DNA of 64,000 nucleotides from Promethearchaeota archaeon (GTDB taxonomy: Archaea > Asgardarchaeota > Lokiarchaeia > Sigyniarchaeales > SOKP01). A model generated the notes under the pieces. It saw nothing but the letters and a program-made list of their open reading frames with translations. It was not told where the DNA came from and ran no database searches. Below, in pieces: positions 22,665-31,667 of the stretch (the stretch's first letter is position 1; each line of letters starts with the position of its first letter). The stretch covers positions 248,001-312,000 of the forward strand of contig JAEOUA010000003.1 of assembly GCA_016839555.1 (NCBI GenBank). Direction: 5' to 3'. The position numbers were made by a program, and so were the translations under genes.

Positions 22665-22989
22665 AAAATTTCACCACATATTAATTTTTGTTTATTTAAT
22701 CAGATTTTTTTAAAAAAAGTGAATCTCAAAATATTCTATTAAATTAAGATTATCCAATAAGTTAAATGATTTGTTTATGATAAATAAATTGCGGGATAAG
22801 AGCGAAATTTTTTAATAAGGATCTTAATTTTCTGATTTATATTTAAAAAATCAAACCATGGAGAAAATCAAAATATATATAAGGTTGTGATTAAAGTTTC
22901 ACTAATAAAAAATCACTCTATAAGAATTATATATAACCTCATCTTATCATTCAATAAACAAAAATATTAAATTTTGGAGAATAAAGAAA

Positions 22990-23367
22990 ATGGCAGAAAA
23001 AAAGGATGATGACATCTATCATTCAACTTTTATGTATAAAGAAAGCCATGATATTTTAGAAAAGTGTATATTAAACGAGGATGAAATGTGCGAATATCTT
23101 GAAAGAACAGAACATATTGATCCTAAAGAGGAACATGATCACCTGTATTCAGTAATGACAAATGAAATGAGACGGGAGCTTCTAAAATTTATAGACATTA
23201 ATGCAAGATCTTTTGATGAAATAAAGGATAAGTTCCAAATAGAGGATCAGCTATTGAATTATCATTTATCTATGCTAGAACAATTATTTTTTCTCATGAA
23301 TACAGAAAGTGGGTGGAAAGCAACCCCCAGAGGACTAGGATTTTTATATTATACTATCTTGAAATAG
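22990..23367 (+). CDS. ArsR-like winged-helix transcriptional regulator, paralogue 1
   Basis: TNEMRRELLKFIDINARSFDEIKDKFQIEDQLLNYHLSMLEQLFFLMNTESGWKATPRGLGFL. Confidence 0.75.
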   Translation: MAEKKDDDIYHSTFMYKESHDILEKCILNEDEMCEYLERTEHIDPKEEHDHLYSVMTNEMRRELLKFIDINARSFDEIKDKFQIEDQLLNYHLSMLEQLFFLMNTESGWKATPRGLGFLYYTILK

Positions 23368-23535
23368 TAAGCAGTTAAATTCAAAATAGGCTCAATAGAA
23401 ATCAGAATAATGAAAGTTTCTTCGTTCTATCATTTAATTAAACACAATTCTATTTTTTTTATTTAGAAAATAAAAATTTGATTTCTATTAATTTATAAGG
23501 ATCTTAAATATAAATTATATTAATTTTCATTTAAT

Positions 23536-23901
23536 ATGAAAGAGGAAAATAAAAATGATATTTCCTCCTTTAAGGGAGAAAAAGAAGTTTTAGAAAATTG
23601 TAAATTAACAGAAGAGGAAATGAAAAAATATTTAGAATTATTTGAAGGAACGAACCATAAGCTGGATCATGCCCGGGCTTATAGAACAATGATGAATCAA
23701 ATAAGACGGGAGATCCTAAATTTTGTGGGCAGTAATGTTAAATCTTTTGATGAGATAAAGGATAAGTTTCAACTAGATGAAAATCAATTGCAATATCATT
23801 TATCTATGCTAGAACAATTATTATACCTCATGAATACTGCAAGTGGGTGGAAAGCAACCCCCAGAGGGCTTGCATTTTTATATAATACTATTCTAGAGTA
23901 G
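23536..23901 (+). CDS. ArsR-like winged-helix transcriptional regulator, paralogue 2
   Basis: MNQIRREILNFVGSNVKSFDEIKDKFQLDENQLQYHLSMLEQLLYLMNTASGWKATPRGLAFL; tandem paralogue of 22990..23367. Confidence 0.75.
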   Translation: MKEENKNDISSFKGEKEVLENCKLTEEEMKKYLELFEGTNHKLDHARAYRTMMNQIRREILNFVGSNVKSFDEIKDKFQLDENQLQYHLSMLEQLLYLMNTASGWKATPRGLAFLYNTILE

Positions 23902-24129
23902 TAAGGAATTATTTGTAAAAGAAGAATAATATAATAATTTAATGACTAAGTAAGAATTAAACCTTCTTTAAAATCAATTTAACTAATTCTAAATATTATT
24001 TGGATAGTTATTTGCTTATCAGAGAATATTAATATTTTATAAAAATAAGTGTTAAATTGTATCCTCATTTAGCAAAATTTAATAATTAATTAGATAAAAA
24101 TTAATTAGAAATCTAAAAGGTTATAAAAT

Positions 24130-24801
24130 ATGTCAGAACAACATAAGGTTGGAATTCCTCTCTTAGGAGACCCGTTTCCAAAAATGACGGTAACTACGAC
24201 ATTTGGTGTATTTAACTTGCCAGAAGATGCAACCGAAAATGGTAAGTATTGGGTTGTGTTATTTAGTCATCCCGCAGATTTTACTCCCGTATGTACGACT
24301 GAGTTTCATGCTTTTGCAAAACGTAATGATAAATTTCAGGAATTAAATACACGTTTAATTGGATTATCTATTGATCAAGTATATTCTCATATTAAATGGG
24401 GAGAATGGATCAAAGATAACTTGGATACGGAGATTCCATTCCCAATAATCGCGGACCACGGACAAGTAGCTACTACATTAGGAATGGTACATCCAGGAAA
24501 AGGAACATCAACAGTAAGAAGTGTATTTATAATTGACCCACAAGGTATTATCCGCATTATACTTTATTATCCTCAGGAAATCGGAAGAAACATGGACGAA
24601 ATATTGCGATGTGTGAAAGCTTTGCAAACAGCAGATAAAAACAAAGTTGCTATACCCGCAAATTGGCCAAATAACGAATTATTTGGAGATCATGTGATTG
24701 TGCCACCAGCAAAAGATGTGAAAACCGCAAAGGAGCGGCTTGCCAACGCAGGAAAAGATTATGAATGCTTGGATTGGTGGCTATGCCATAAGAAATTATA
24801 A
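24130..24801 (+). CDS. Peroxiredoxin (Prx6-type family)
   Basis: [22 protein letters not shown]...[38 protein letters not shown]. Confidence 0.96.
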   Translation: MSEQHKVGIPLLGDPFPKMTVTTTFGVFNLPEDATENGKYWVVLFSHPADFTPVCTTEFHAFAKRNDKFQELNTRLIGLSIDQVYSHIKWGEWIKDNLDTEIPFPIIADHGQVATTLGMVHPGKGTSTVRSVFIIDPQGIIRIILYYPQEIGRNMDEILRCVKALQTADKNKVAIPANWPNNELFGDHVIVPPAKDVKTAKERLANAGKDYECLDWWLCHKKL

Positions 24802-24970
24802 ATCCTATTTTTCTCTTTTTTTTTCTATTTTTTCTGATAGCAAAAAAATCATTTGTAAAGGCCTTGTTAATTTTTATAAAACCTAATATAAAGACTAATT
24901 TTTTATTATATAAAACTTAAAAAATTATTTCCAGTCTATATATAATAATAGGTATTAAACCAATAGAGAT

Positions 24971-25429
24971 GTGATAGTAATGGCAGAATCAAAATCAGAA
25001 GAAATAAGTACAGAAGTAGGACTTAAATTAAAAGAAAAAATGATTTTTAAATGTGATCTGGGTGAAATGAAGGTAAAAGATTGTTATATTGATGAAACAC
25101 ATAAGACAGAAGCAGATATGTGGGGTCCAAATCCCTCTCGAATGTTAGGGATGGCAATATTAGGCTGTCTAAGTGCTAGTTTTATGTTTTGCTTGAAAAA
25201 AAGAGAATTTCAAATAGAAGATCTTAATGCCAACGCAAAAGTGACAGTAGCGAGGAATGAGAAGGGATTTTGGAGAGTAAAAAAAATTGATGTCACCATA
25301 GAGCCCAAAATTGACACCCCTGAAATGCGTAAACGCGCAGATCAATGTAAAAAATTTTTTGAAGATTATTGTGTAGTCACTCAAGCTGTACGGGAAGGAA
25401 TTAATATAGAAGTTGATTTAAAATATTAA
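24971..25429 (+). CDS. OsmC family protein
   Basis: WGPNPSRMLGMAILGCLSASFMFCLKKR and conserved second Cys in C-terminal KRADQCKKFFEDYCVVTQAVREGI. Confidence 0.85.
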   Translation: MIVMAESKSEEISTEVGLKLKEKMIFKCDLGEMKVKDCYIDETHKTEADMWGPNPSRMLGMAILGCLSASFMFCLKKREFQIEDLNANAKVTVARNEKGFWRVKKIDVTIEPKIDTPEMRKRADQCKKFFEDYCVVTQAVREGINIEVDLKY

Positions 25430-25575
25430 ATTTTAACTCTGTTTATTTTAAGTTATTAAGTCAATTTTTTCAATAAATTTTTCAATAGTTATCTTAATTT
25501 TTTTGCGATTAAATCTTATTATTATTATCTTATCAAATCTTAATATAATAAAGATAGGTTGCAACCTTTAAAATC

Positions 25576-26757
25576 ATGAATAATAACAATGACCTCTATT
25601 CTAAATTAGGAGTCTCATCCAATAAAGAGGATGTTCACAAAGCAATTCAAAATATTGATAAAGGTTTATTTCCGGGGGCTTTTTGTAAAATAGTAACAGA
25701 TATTAGGAATAGAGATGAGTTTTGCTCAATATTTCATACTGATGGCGCAGGAACAAAAGCCAGCCTTGCGTATATGTATTATAAGGAAACAGGAGATCTT
25801 TCTGTTTTTAAAGGAATAGTGAAAGATGCGGTTACTATGAATATTGATGATTTACTCTGTGTTGGAGCTACTGGCCCTGTTTTTTTGTCAAATGCTATTG
25901 GAAGAAATAATAAACTAATATCAGGGGATATAATTTCAATACTTATCAATGAATATTCTGATTATTGTGAAGAATTGTCCTCATGGGGGTTAAACACAAT
26001 CCCTTGTGGTGGTGAAACTGCAGATGTAGACGATTTGGTAAAAACTATCATGGTAGATGCGACTGTATTTACCACTATGAGGCGAGAGCATGTGATTGAT
26101 GCTAGTAAAATTAACAATAAAGATATTATTATAGGACTTGCAAGTTTTGGAAAAAGTAACTATGAAATAGAATATAATAGCGGAATTGGAAGCAATGGAC
26201 TAACATTAGCCAGACATGGAACCCTTTCTCATATTTATTATGAAAAATATCCTGAATGTTATGATAAAAATCTAGATGAAGAGTTGGTATTTTTTGGAAA
26301 GTATGAATTGAGGGATAAAGCGAAGGGATTAGAATTATCTGTTGGAAAAGCATTATTATCACCTACAAGAACTTATACTCCAATAGTTCTTGAAATTTTA
26401 AAATCCTATAGAAAAGAAATTAATGGAATTATTCACAATACCGGAGGTGGTCAAACAAAAGTACTCAAATTTGGTGCTGGAATAAAATATGTAAAAGATA
26501 ATCTTTTTGAGTCCCCTCCAATATTTAAAATAATCCGAGAATCCTCAAATAGTTCATGGAAAGAAATGTATCAAGTTTTTAATATGGGACATCTTATGGA
26601 AATTTATTGTAATGAGTCCGTGTGTGATGATATTATAAATATAGCAAGAAGATATGGAGTAGATGCGAAAGTAATAGGCAATTGCGAGAAGTCCCCACTT
26701 AAGAATAAAAATATATTAGAAATAATAACTCCTTTTGGAACATTAGAATATAAATAA
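25576..26757 (+). CDS. purM: Phosphoribosylformylglycinamidine cyclo-ligase (AIR synthetase)
   Basis: HTDGAGTKASLAYMYYKETGD, MNIDDLLCVGA, CGGETADV, HNTGGGQTKVLKFG, YQVFNMGHLMEIY. Confidence 0.92.
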   Translation: MNNNNDLYSKLGVSSNKEDVHKAIQNIDKGLFPGAFCKIVTDIRNRDEFCSIFHTDGAGTKASLAYMYYKETGDLSVFKGIVKDAVTMNIDDLLCVGATGPVFLSNAIGRNNKLISGDIISILINEYSDYCEELSSWGLNTIPCGGETADVDDLVKTIMVDATVFTTMRREHVIDASKINNKDIIIGLASFGKSNYEIEYNSGIGSNGLTLARHGTLSHIYYEKYPECYDKNLDEELVFFGKYELRDKAKGLELSVGKALLSPTRTYTPIVLEILKSYRKEINGIIHNTGGGQTKVLKFGAGIKYVKDNLFESPPIFKIIRESSNSSWKEMYQVFNMGHLMEIYCNESVCDDIINIARRYGVDAKVIGNCEKSPLKNKNILEIITPFGTLEYK

Positions 26758-26786
26758 TTTAAAAATCATTAAAGAAAAGAATTTTT

Positions 26787-27749
26787 ATGGAAAAGATTGA
26801 CGTAATTTGTATTGGCGCGGCATTAGTTGATATGATTGCAAAAGTTGAGAGATTTCCATTAGATGATGACGAAGTCTTTGTCTCAGATTTAAAAATATTA
26901 TCAGGAGGCGCTGCCGCAAATACAGCAGCCGCTTGTAGTATTTTAGGTTTAAATGTAGCTTTTATTGGAAAATTAGGAACAGATGATGAATTTGGGAGAA
27001 AAATTATTAAAGATTTTGAAAAAGTATCTGTTAAGACTGATTATATTAAATATTCAGACCAACATAGTACGGGATCTGCCTATGTAGCGCTAAATAAACA
27101 GAATAAGACTAGACGCATTTTTGCACATAGTGGAGCAGCAAATTATTTATCACAAACAGATATAAAAGAAGAGGAATTAATTACCACGAAATTAATATAT
27201 TTAAGTAGCCTAAAGAATTTAGTTCCTTTCATAGAAGCAGGCAAAATTGGAAAGCAATATAGGATTCCCGTTGTGTTAAATCCCGGCATGTTAATAATCG
27301 AGCAAAAATTGGATAAAATTAAAGACTTATTGCAATATATAGATATTTTAATATTATCAAAACATGAATATGCAACATTATTTAATCTAAAAAATAAAAA
27401 GTTCTCAGAAAAGACTTATATTGAAATAAGTGAAGAATTAAAGCAGTTAGGGATAAAAGTTATTATTATAACTTTGGGAAAAAAAGGAGCACTCTTAATC
27501 TATGAAGATGATTCCCATATCTCACCAACAATAAAGATTGAGAAGATCGTAGATACTACTGGTGCTGGCGACGCCTTTTCGGCAGGTTTTATGTACGAAT
27601 ATTTGCTTTTAAAGGATCTTACTTTTGATAATTTAATTAAATGTGTTAAGATTGGAAATTTTGTCGCTGGAAAATGTATACAGAAATTAGGAGCAAGATA
27701 CGGTATCCCATCTCGAGAAGAACTTGAACAATTTCAAAAAAAGTTTTAA
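26787..27749 (+). CDS. PfkB-family carbohydrate kinase
   Basis: LSGGAAANTAAACSILG...GKLGTDDEFGRKII; DTTGAGDAFSAGFMYEYL. Confidence 0.93.
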   Translation: MEKIDVICIGAALVDMIAKVERFPLDDDEVFVSDLKILSGGAAANTAAACSILGLNVAFIGKLGTDDEFGRKIIKDFEKVSVKTDYIKYSDQHSTGSAYVALNKQNKTRRIFAHSGAANYLSQTDIKEEELITTKLIYLSSLKNLVPFIEAGKIGKQYRIPVVLNPGMLIIEQKLDKIKDLLQYIDILILSKHEYATLFNLKNKKFSEKTYIEISEELKQLGIKVIIITLGKKGALLIYEDDSHISPTIKIEKIVDTTGAGDAFSAGFMYEYLLLKDLTFDNLIKCVKIGNFVAGKCIQKLGARYGIPSREELEQFQKKF

Positions 27750-27807
27750 AATATTTCTAGTTTTATTTTATTATTATTTAAACGATAATTTTTAATGTGA
27801 ATTATTA

Positions 27808-28872
27808 GTGAGTTCAAATACAAGAATAAGCGGAGAGATATTCAAAAGAAGAGTTAGATTTTTAGTAGAAATTGTTGTTATTTTTTTCGGATTATTTTTT
27901 ATTACAGTTATTTTAATTTTGATATTATATCTTTTCATTACGCCTCAATCTACATTATATGGCCCATTATATTATATTTTTCGGGCATTAGCCATCTCAA
28001 TTGCGGTCCCTTTATTTCTTTACCTTACTAATTATATCTTGGGATGGACTAAAAATAGAGATGATCAAGAAAAAATAATTAATCCAGTTTTAAGTTATTT
28101 TAAACTGTTTAAAATAACTAAAACTAATTTTAAATATCAATTATTTTATGGAATATTGTTATTATTCTTGGTGTTTATTCCTCTAGATTTTATTTTTTAT
28201 TTAATACCAGGAATGCTTGAATATAGTATAGATTCTTTAATAACAAGTAGCAATACAAACCGTTATTTATTATACGAGGATTATTTTCTCTTTCTTATCT
28301 CTGTTATCATCATTCAAGTTTCTGTCGCATATTTTGAAGAGATTCTTGTGAGAGGGGTTTTAGCAAAAAGAGGAAATGATTATTTTAATAAAATGTCAGC
28401 TGTCATGATTTCCTCATTCTATTTTGGTTTAGGGCATCTTGCCTATTTTTTATTACCAATTAGGGAGAATTATCCCATTTGGTTTCCAATTATCTGGTTT
28501 ATTCAAGCATTCTTTGTGGGGATTATATTAGGAATCTTTTTTTTAAGAAAAAAATGGTTATTTCCCTTAATTTTTTCTCATGGACTTAATAATATCATAT
28601 CTGCTAATGCTCTTTGGTTTTGGGTCAATTCATATGATTTTTTAATCATTACATTGTTTCAATATATCCCTTTATTATGTATAAGTGTGATCTTGTTTAT
28701 TTTACAATATTCAACGATAAAGGAAGCTATAATTAGTGGATTAATTGAAATTAAGAACTATTTTACAACCAATGAGAAAATAGGAATAAATAAGAAGATG
28801 ATAATTCTTAGGGTATGTTTTGATTTTTTTATTGGATTTATAATTTTTGTAATTGCCTTATTTCTTGTATAG
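27808..28872 (+). CDS. CPBP-family intramembrane metalloprotease
   Basis: AYFEEILVRGVLAKRG, SSFYFGLGHLAYFL, FSHGLNN; multi-TM; GTG start. Confidence 0.85.
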   Translation: MSSNTRISGEIFKRRVRFLVEIVVIFFGLFFITVILILILYLFITPQSTLYGPLYYIFRALAISIAVPLFLYLTNYILGWTKNRDDQEKIINPVLSYFKLFKITKTNFKYQLFYGILLLFLVFIPLDFIFYLIPGMLEYSIDSLITSSNTNRYLLYEDYFLFLISVIIIQVSVAYFEEILVRGVLAKRGNDYFNKMSAVMISSFYFGLGHLAYFLLPIRENYPIWFPIIWFIQAFFVGIILGIFFLRKKWLFPLIFSHGLNNIISANALWFWVNSYDFLIITLFQYIPLLCISVILFILQYSTIKEAIISGLIEIKNYFTTNEKIGINKKMIILRVCFDFFIGFIIFVIALFLV

Positions 28873-28897
28873 TTATAAATTAAAGAGATAAATCAAG

Positions 28898-29419
28898 ATG
28901 AGATATGGAATAATATCTGACACGCATATAAAAGATATGAATGATGAGAAAGTAAAACCATTAATAAAAGCATTGAAAAATGCATTTCGAAATGTTGATA
29001 AAATTATTCATGCCGGTGATATTTCTAATTTAGCATTCATAGAAGAGCTTAATAAAATAGCACCTGTCAGTTTTATCATAGGAGAAGATGATGAATTTAC
29101 TGATTTAAAAAGATTCTTAAAAATTAAGACGCTTCATTATAATATTGGAGTAATTCATGAAGTTCCTTCTAATTTAGAAGAATTCTGTAGGAGTAATGAC
29201 TTAATTAGAGGGATTTTAATTTTCGGTCATACTCATAAACCTTTGATAAAAGGCACTGAATTCAACACTCTTTTACTAAATCCAGGGTCACCCACTATTC
29301 CTAAAGCTCCAGATAAAATAGCAGGCTTTCAAAAACCAGTGGCAAGAAAAAGTGTTCTTACTTTGGAAATAGATCAAAAAGGAATAGTAAAAGTATTTAT
29401 CATAAATTTAAAATTATAA
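28898..29419 (+). CDS. Metallophosphoesterase (YfcE/MJ0936-like)
   Basis: GIISDTHIKD, IIHAGDIS, IFGHTHKPLI, LLLNPGSPTIPK. Confidence 0.93.
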   Translation: MRYGIISDTHIKDMNDEKVKPLIKALKNAFRNVDKIIHAGDISNLAFIEELNKIAPVSFIIGEDDEFTDLKRFLKIKTLHYNIGVIHEVPSNLEEFCRSNDLIRGILIFGHTHKPLIKGTEFNTLLLNPGSPTIPKAPDKIAGFQKPVARKSVLTLEIDQKGIVKVFIINLKL

Positions 29420-29566
29420 ATAAGAATAAAAAAATGATGCAAGAATTTTCTGATTTTAATAATTCTAAGATTTATAAACAATAATTAATTCCTAAAAGAT
29501 TAAATATTTAATCTTTTTATAACTAATTATACAAAAATATTGATCGATTTTCAATGGTAATTAGAT

Positions 29567-29962
29567 ATGGTAAGTAAGATTGAACGTGTTTTGATGGAGC
29601 TAAACGAAAATGGCGGCTTTAAAGCTTCTTTATTCTCCACTCCCGCAGGTCTACTTCTGGCTTCTCAAAAAACAGAAGAAGTTGATGAAAAATCTTTAGC
29701 TGCAATGGGATCCCTCTTAACAGATGCTGCTTTTAAAGCAAGAGAGGAATTAAATTTATCAAATTTAGAAACTATAAGATTAGGATTTATGGATGATTTG
29801 ATAATAATGAAAAATATAATTCTATCCAATGACGCACATTTCATATTAGCTATACTTTCCAAAGCCCCGGAATCTAGAGATGTTGACAAATACTATGATG
29901 ACCTTTTAGATTGGGCTGTCGAGAACTCTAAGGAAGAGCTTAAAAAATTGAGCTCAATTTAA
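29567..29962 (+). CDS. Roadblock/LC7 domain protein
   Basis: NGGFKASLFSTPAGLLLASQKTEEVDEKSLAAMGSLLTDAAFKAREELNLSNLETIRLGFMDDLIIMKNI. Confidence 0.85.
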   Translation: MVSKIERVLMELNENGGFKASLFSTPAGLLLASQKTEEVDEKSLAAMGSLLTDAAFKAREELNLSNLETIRLGFMDDLIIMKNIILSNDAHFILAILSKAPESRDVDKYYDDLLDWAVENSKEELKKLSSI

Positions 29963-30053
29963 TAAACAAGATAAATAATTTATCTTAAAAAAATTCTTTT
30001 TAAGGCTTAAAATTAAATAAATATAATAAAAAATTCAATTTAGAATTATATTT

Positions 30054-30728
30054 TCAATTTTTATTCGATTTTAGTTTATTATAGAATGAAATAACTAAAT
30101 CAGCAAGTTGATTTTCATAGCCCCAATAGAAATGGTCCGCTCCTTTAATAATTTCAAATGTTTTTGGTTCATGATAAAAGCTGTAATGGTTTTTAAAGTT
30201 ATTATAAACCGCAATATCATCTCTATCTCCTTGGATGAATAGTTTTGGTTTGTCGGATTGGGAAAGATTTTTAAAAGTTTTTCCCATAAAATCCCAAGGG
30301 AAAGATATTGCAATATAACTTATTATATTATCATTATAATTAATTGCTGAGCATCCCACTGCAGCGCCATATGAGTATCCACAGATTAAAATTTTTTTAA
30401 TTTTATCTTTATTTAATAAATAATCGATACATAACTCCACTTGATTGATGGGACTCATTTTTGTGGAGGATATATTTATTGATCCACCTATACCAATAAA
30501 ATTAAATCTTAAACAAGAAATATCATTAGTTATTACCTCGTTAAAGATTCCTGAAACTACATTATTATGCATATTTCCTCCGAACTCTGGGTGGGGATGG
30601 ATCAATAATATGCCACAATCCTTATCGTTAAGATTTTCAAAATATTCTGCTTCAAGTTTTGCGTTTTCATTGGAAATAAAAATTTTTTTCACTTCGCTCA
30701 TATGAAATATTAAATCTTTTGCATTCAA
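30054..30728 (-). CDS. Alpha/beta hydrolase
   Basis: GILLIHPHPEFGGNMHNNVV, CGYSYGAAVG nucleophile elbow, FIQGDRDDIA, KGADHFYWG. Confidence 0.85.
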   Translation of the reverse strand: MNAKDLIFHMSEVKKIFISNENAKLEAEYFENLNDKDCGILLIHPHPEFGGNMHNNVVSGIFNEVITNDISCLRFNFIGIGGSINISSTKMSPINQVELCIDYLLNKDKIKKILICGYSYGAAVGCSAINYNDNIISYIAISFPWDFMGKTFKNLSQSDKPKLFIQGDRDDIAVYNNFKNHYSFYHEPKTFEIIKGADHFYWGYENQLADLVISFYNKLKSNKN

Positions 30729-30755
30729 AAAAATTTAACTTATCTTTATCCTTAA

Positions 30756-31553
30756 TTGTTACTTATGGGAGAAAAAGTGGCTTTAATAACTGGAAGTACC
30801 CGCGGTATTGGGAAAGCAATTGCTTTGGAATTAGCAAATATGGAATATTTAATAGCAATAAATGGAGCATCAACGAATCACCTTCCAAAGGAATATATTG
30901 ATGAATTAGAAAGGGTATATGGGCGAAATTATAAGAAAAAATTTTTATATATTCAAGCAGATATAAGTCAAAAGATTGATCGTAAAAATCTTGTAGAAAG
31001 AATAAAAAAAGAATTTAAACGATTAGATTTATTAATAAATAATGCTGGAATATCTCCTCCAGAAAGAAGAGATATATTAGAAGCTTCTGAAGAATCTTTT
31101 GAAGAGGTGTTGAAAATTAATCTACAAGGTCCATATTTTTTAACGAGAGATATCGCAAATTGGATGATCAATCAAAAGAAAGAATTGAAGAATTATAATC
31201 CGTATATTATAAACATTTCATCCGTTTCTAGCTTTGCTTCTTCACCAAATAGAGGTGAATATTGCATCTCAAAAGCAGGAATCTCCATGATGACCAAATT
31301 ATATGCCGATAGGCTCGCTGAATTCAAAATTCCCGTATTTGAAATTCAACCAGGAATCATTGAAACTGATATGACTTTACCTGTTAAGGGGAAATATGAT
31401 GAATTAATTAATCAAGGGATACTTCCCATTAAAAGATGGGGATTTCCTGATGAAGTCGCGAAGGCGGTAAGAGCTATAGTATCTGGATTATTACCCTATT
31501 CTACAGGAGATATTATACATATTGATGGAGGATTTCACCTAAAAAGATTATAG
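30756..31553 (+). CDS. Short-chain dehydrogenase/reductase
   Basis: ALITGSTRGIGKAIALEL, LINNAGISPP, NISSVSSFASSPNRGEYCISKAG, IHIDGGFHL. Confidence 0.94.
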   Translation: MLLMGEKVALITGSTRGIGKAIALELANMEYLIAINGASTNHLPKEYIDELERVYGRNYKKKFLYIQADISQKIDRKNLVERIKKEFKRLDLLINNAGISPPERRDILEASEESFEEVLKINLQGPYFLTRDIANWMINQKKELKNYNPYIINISSVSSFASSPNRGEYCISKAGISMMTKLYADRLAEFKIPVFEIQPGIIETDMTLPVKGKYDELINQGILPIKRWGFPDEVAKAVRAIVSGLLPYSTGDIIHIDGGFHLKRL

Positions 31554-31667
31554 AAGAAAAAATTTTACTTGATTATCATAAAGCTACGCAGCCAAATTAT
31601 TTTAAATACTTCAATAACTTTTTTTATATAATTTAAAAAAATCTGTAAAAAAAAATTCAAATTTTAT

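Noticed and set aside
30095-30313. Minus-strand 72 aa ORF inside the alpha/beta hydrolase
   Set aside because: Overlaps a convincing hydrolase ORF in another frame; no independent coding evidence.
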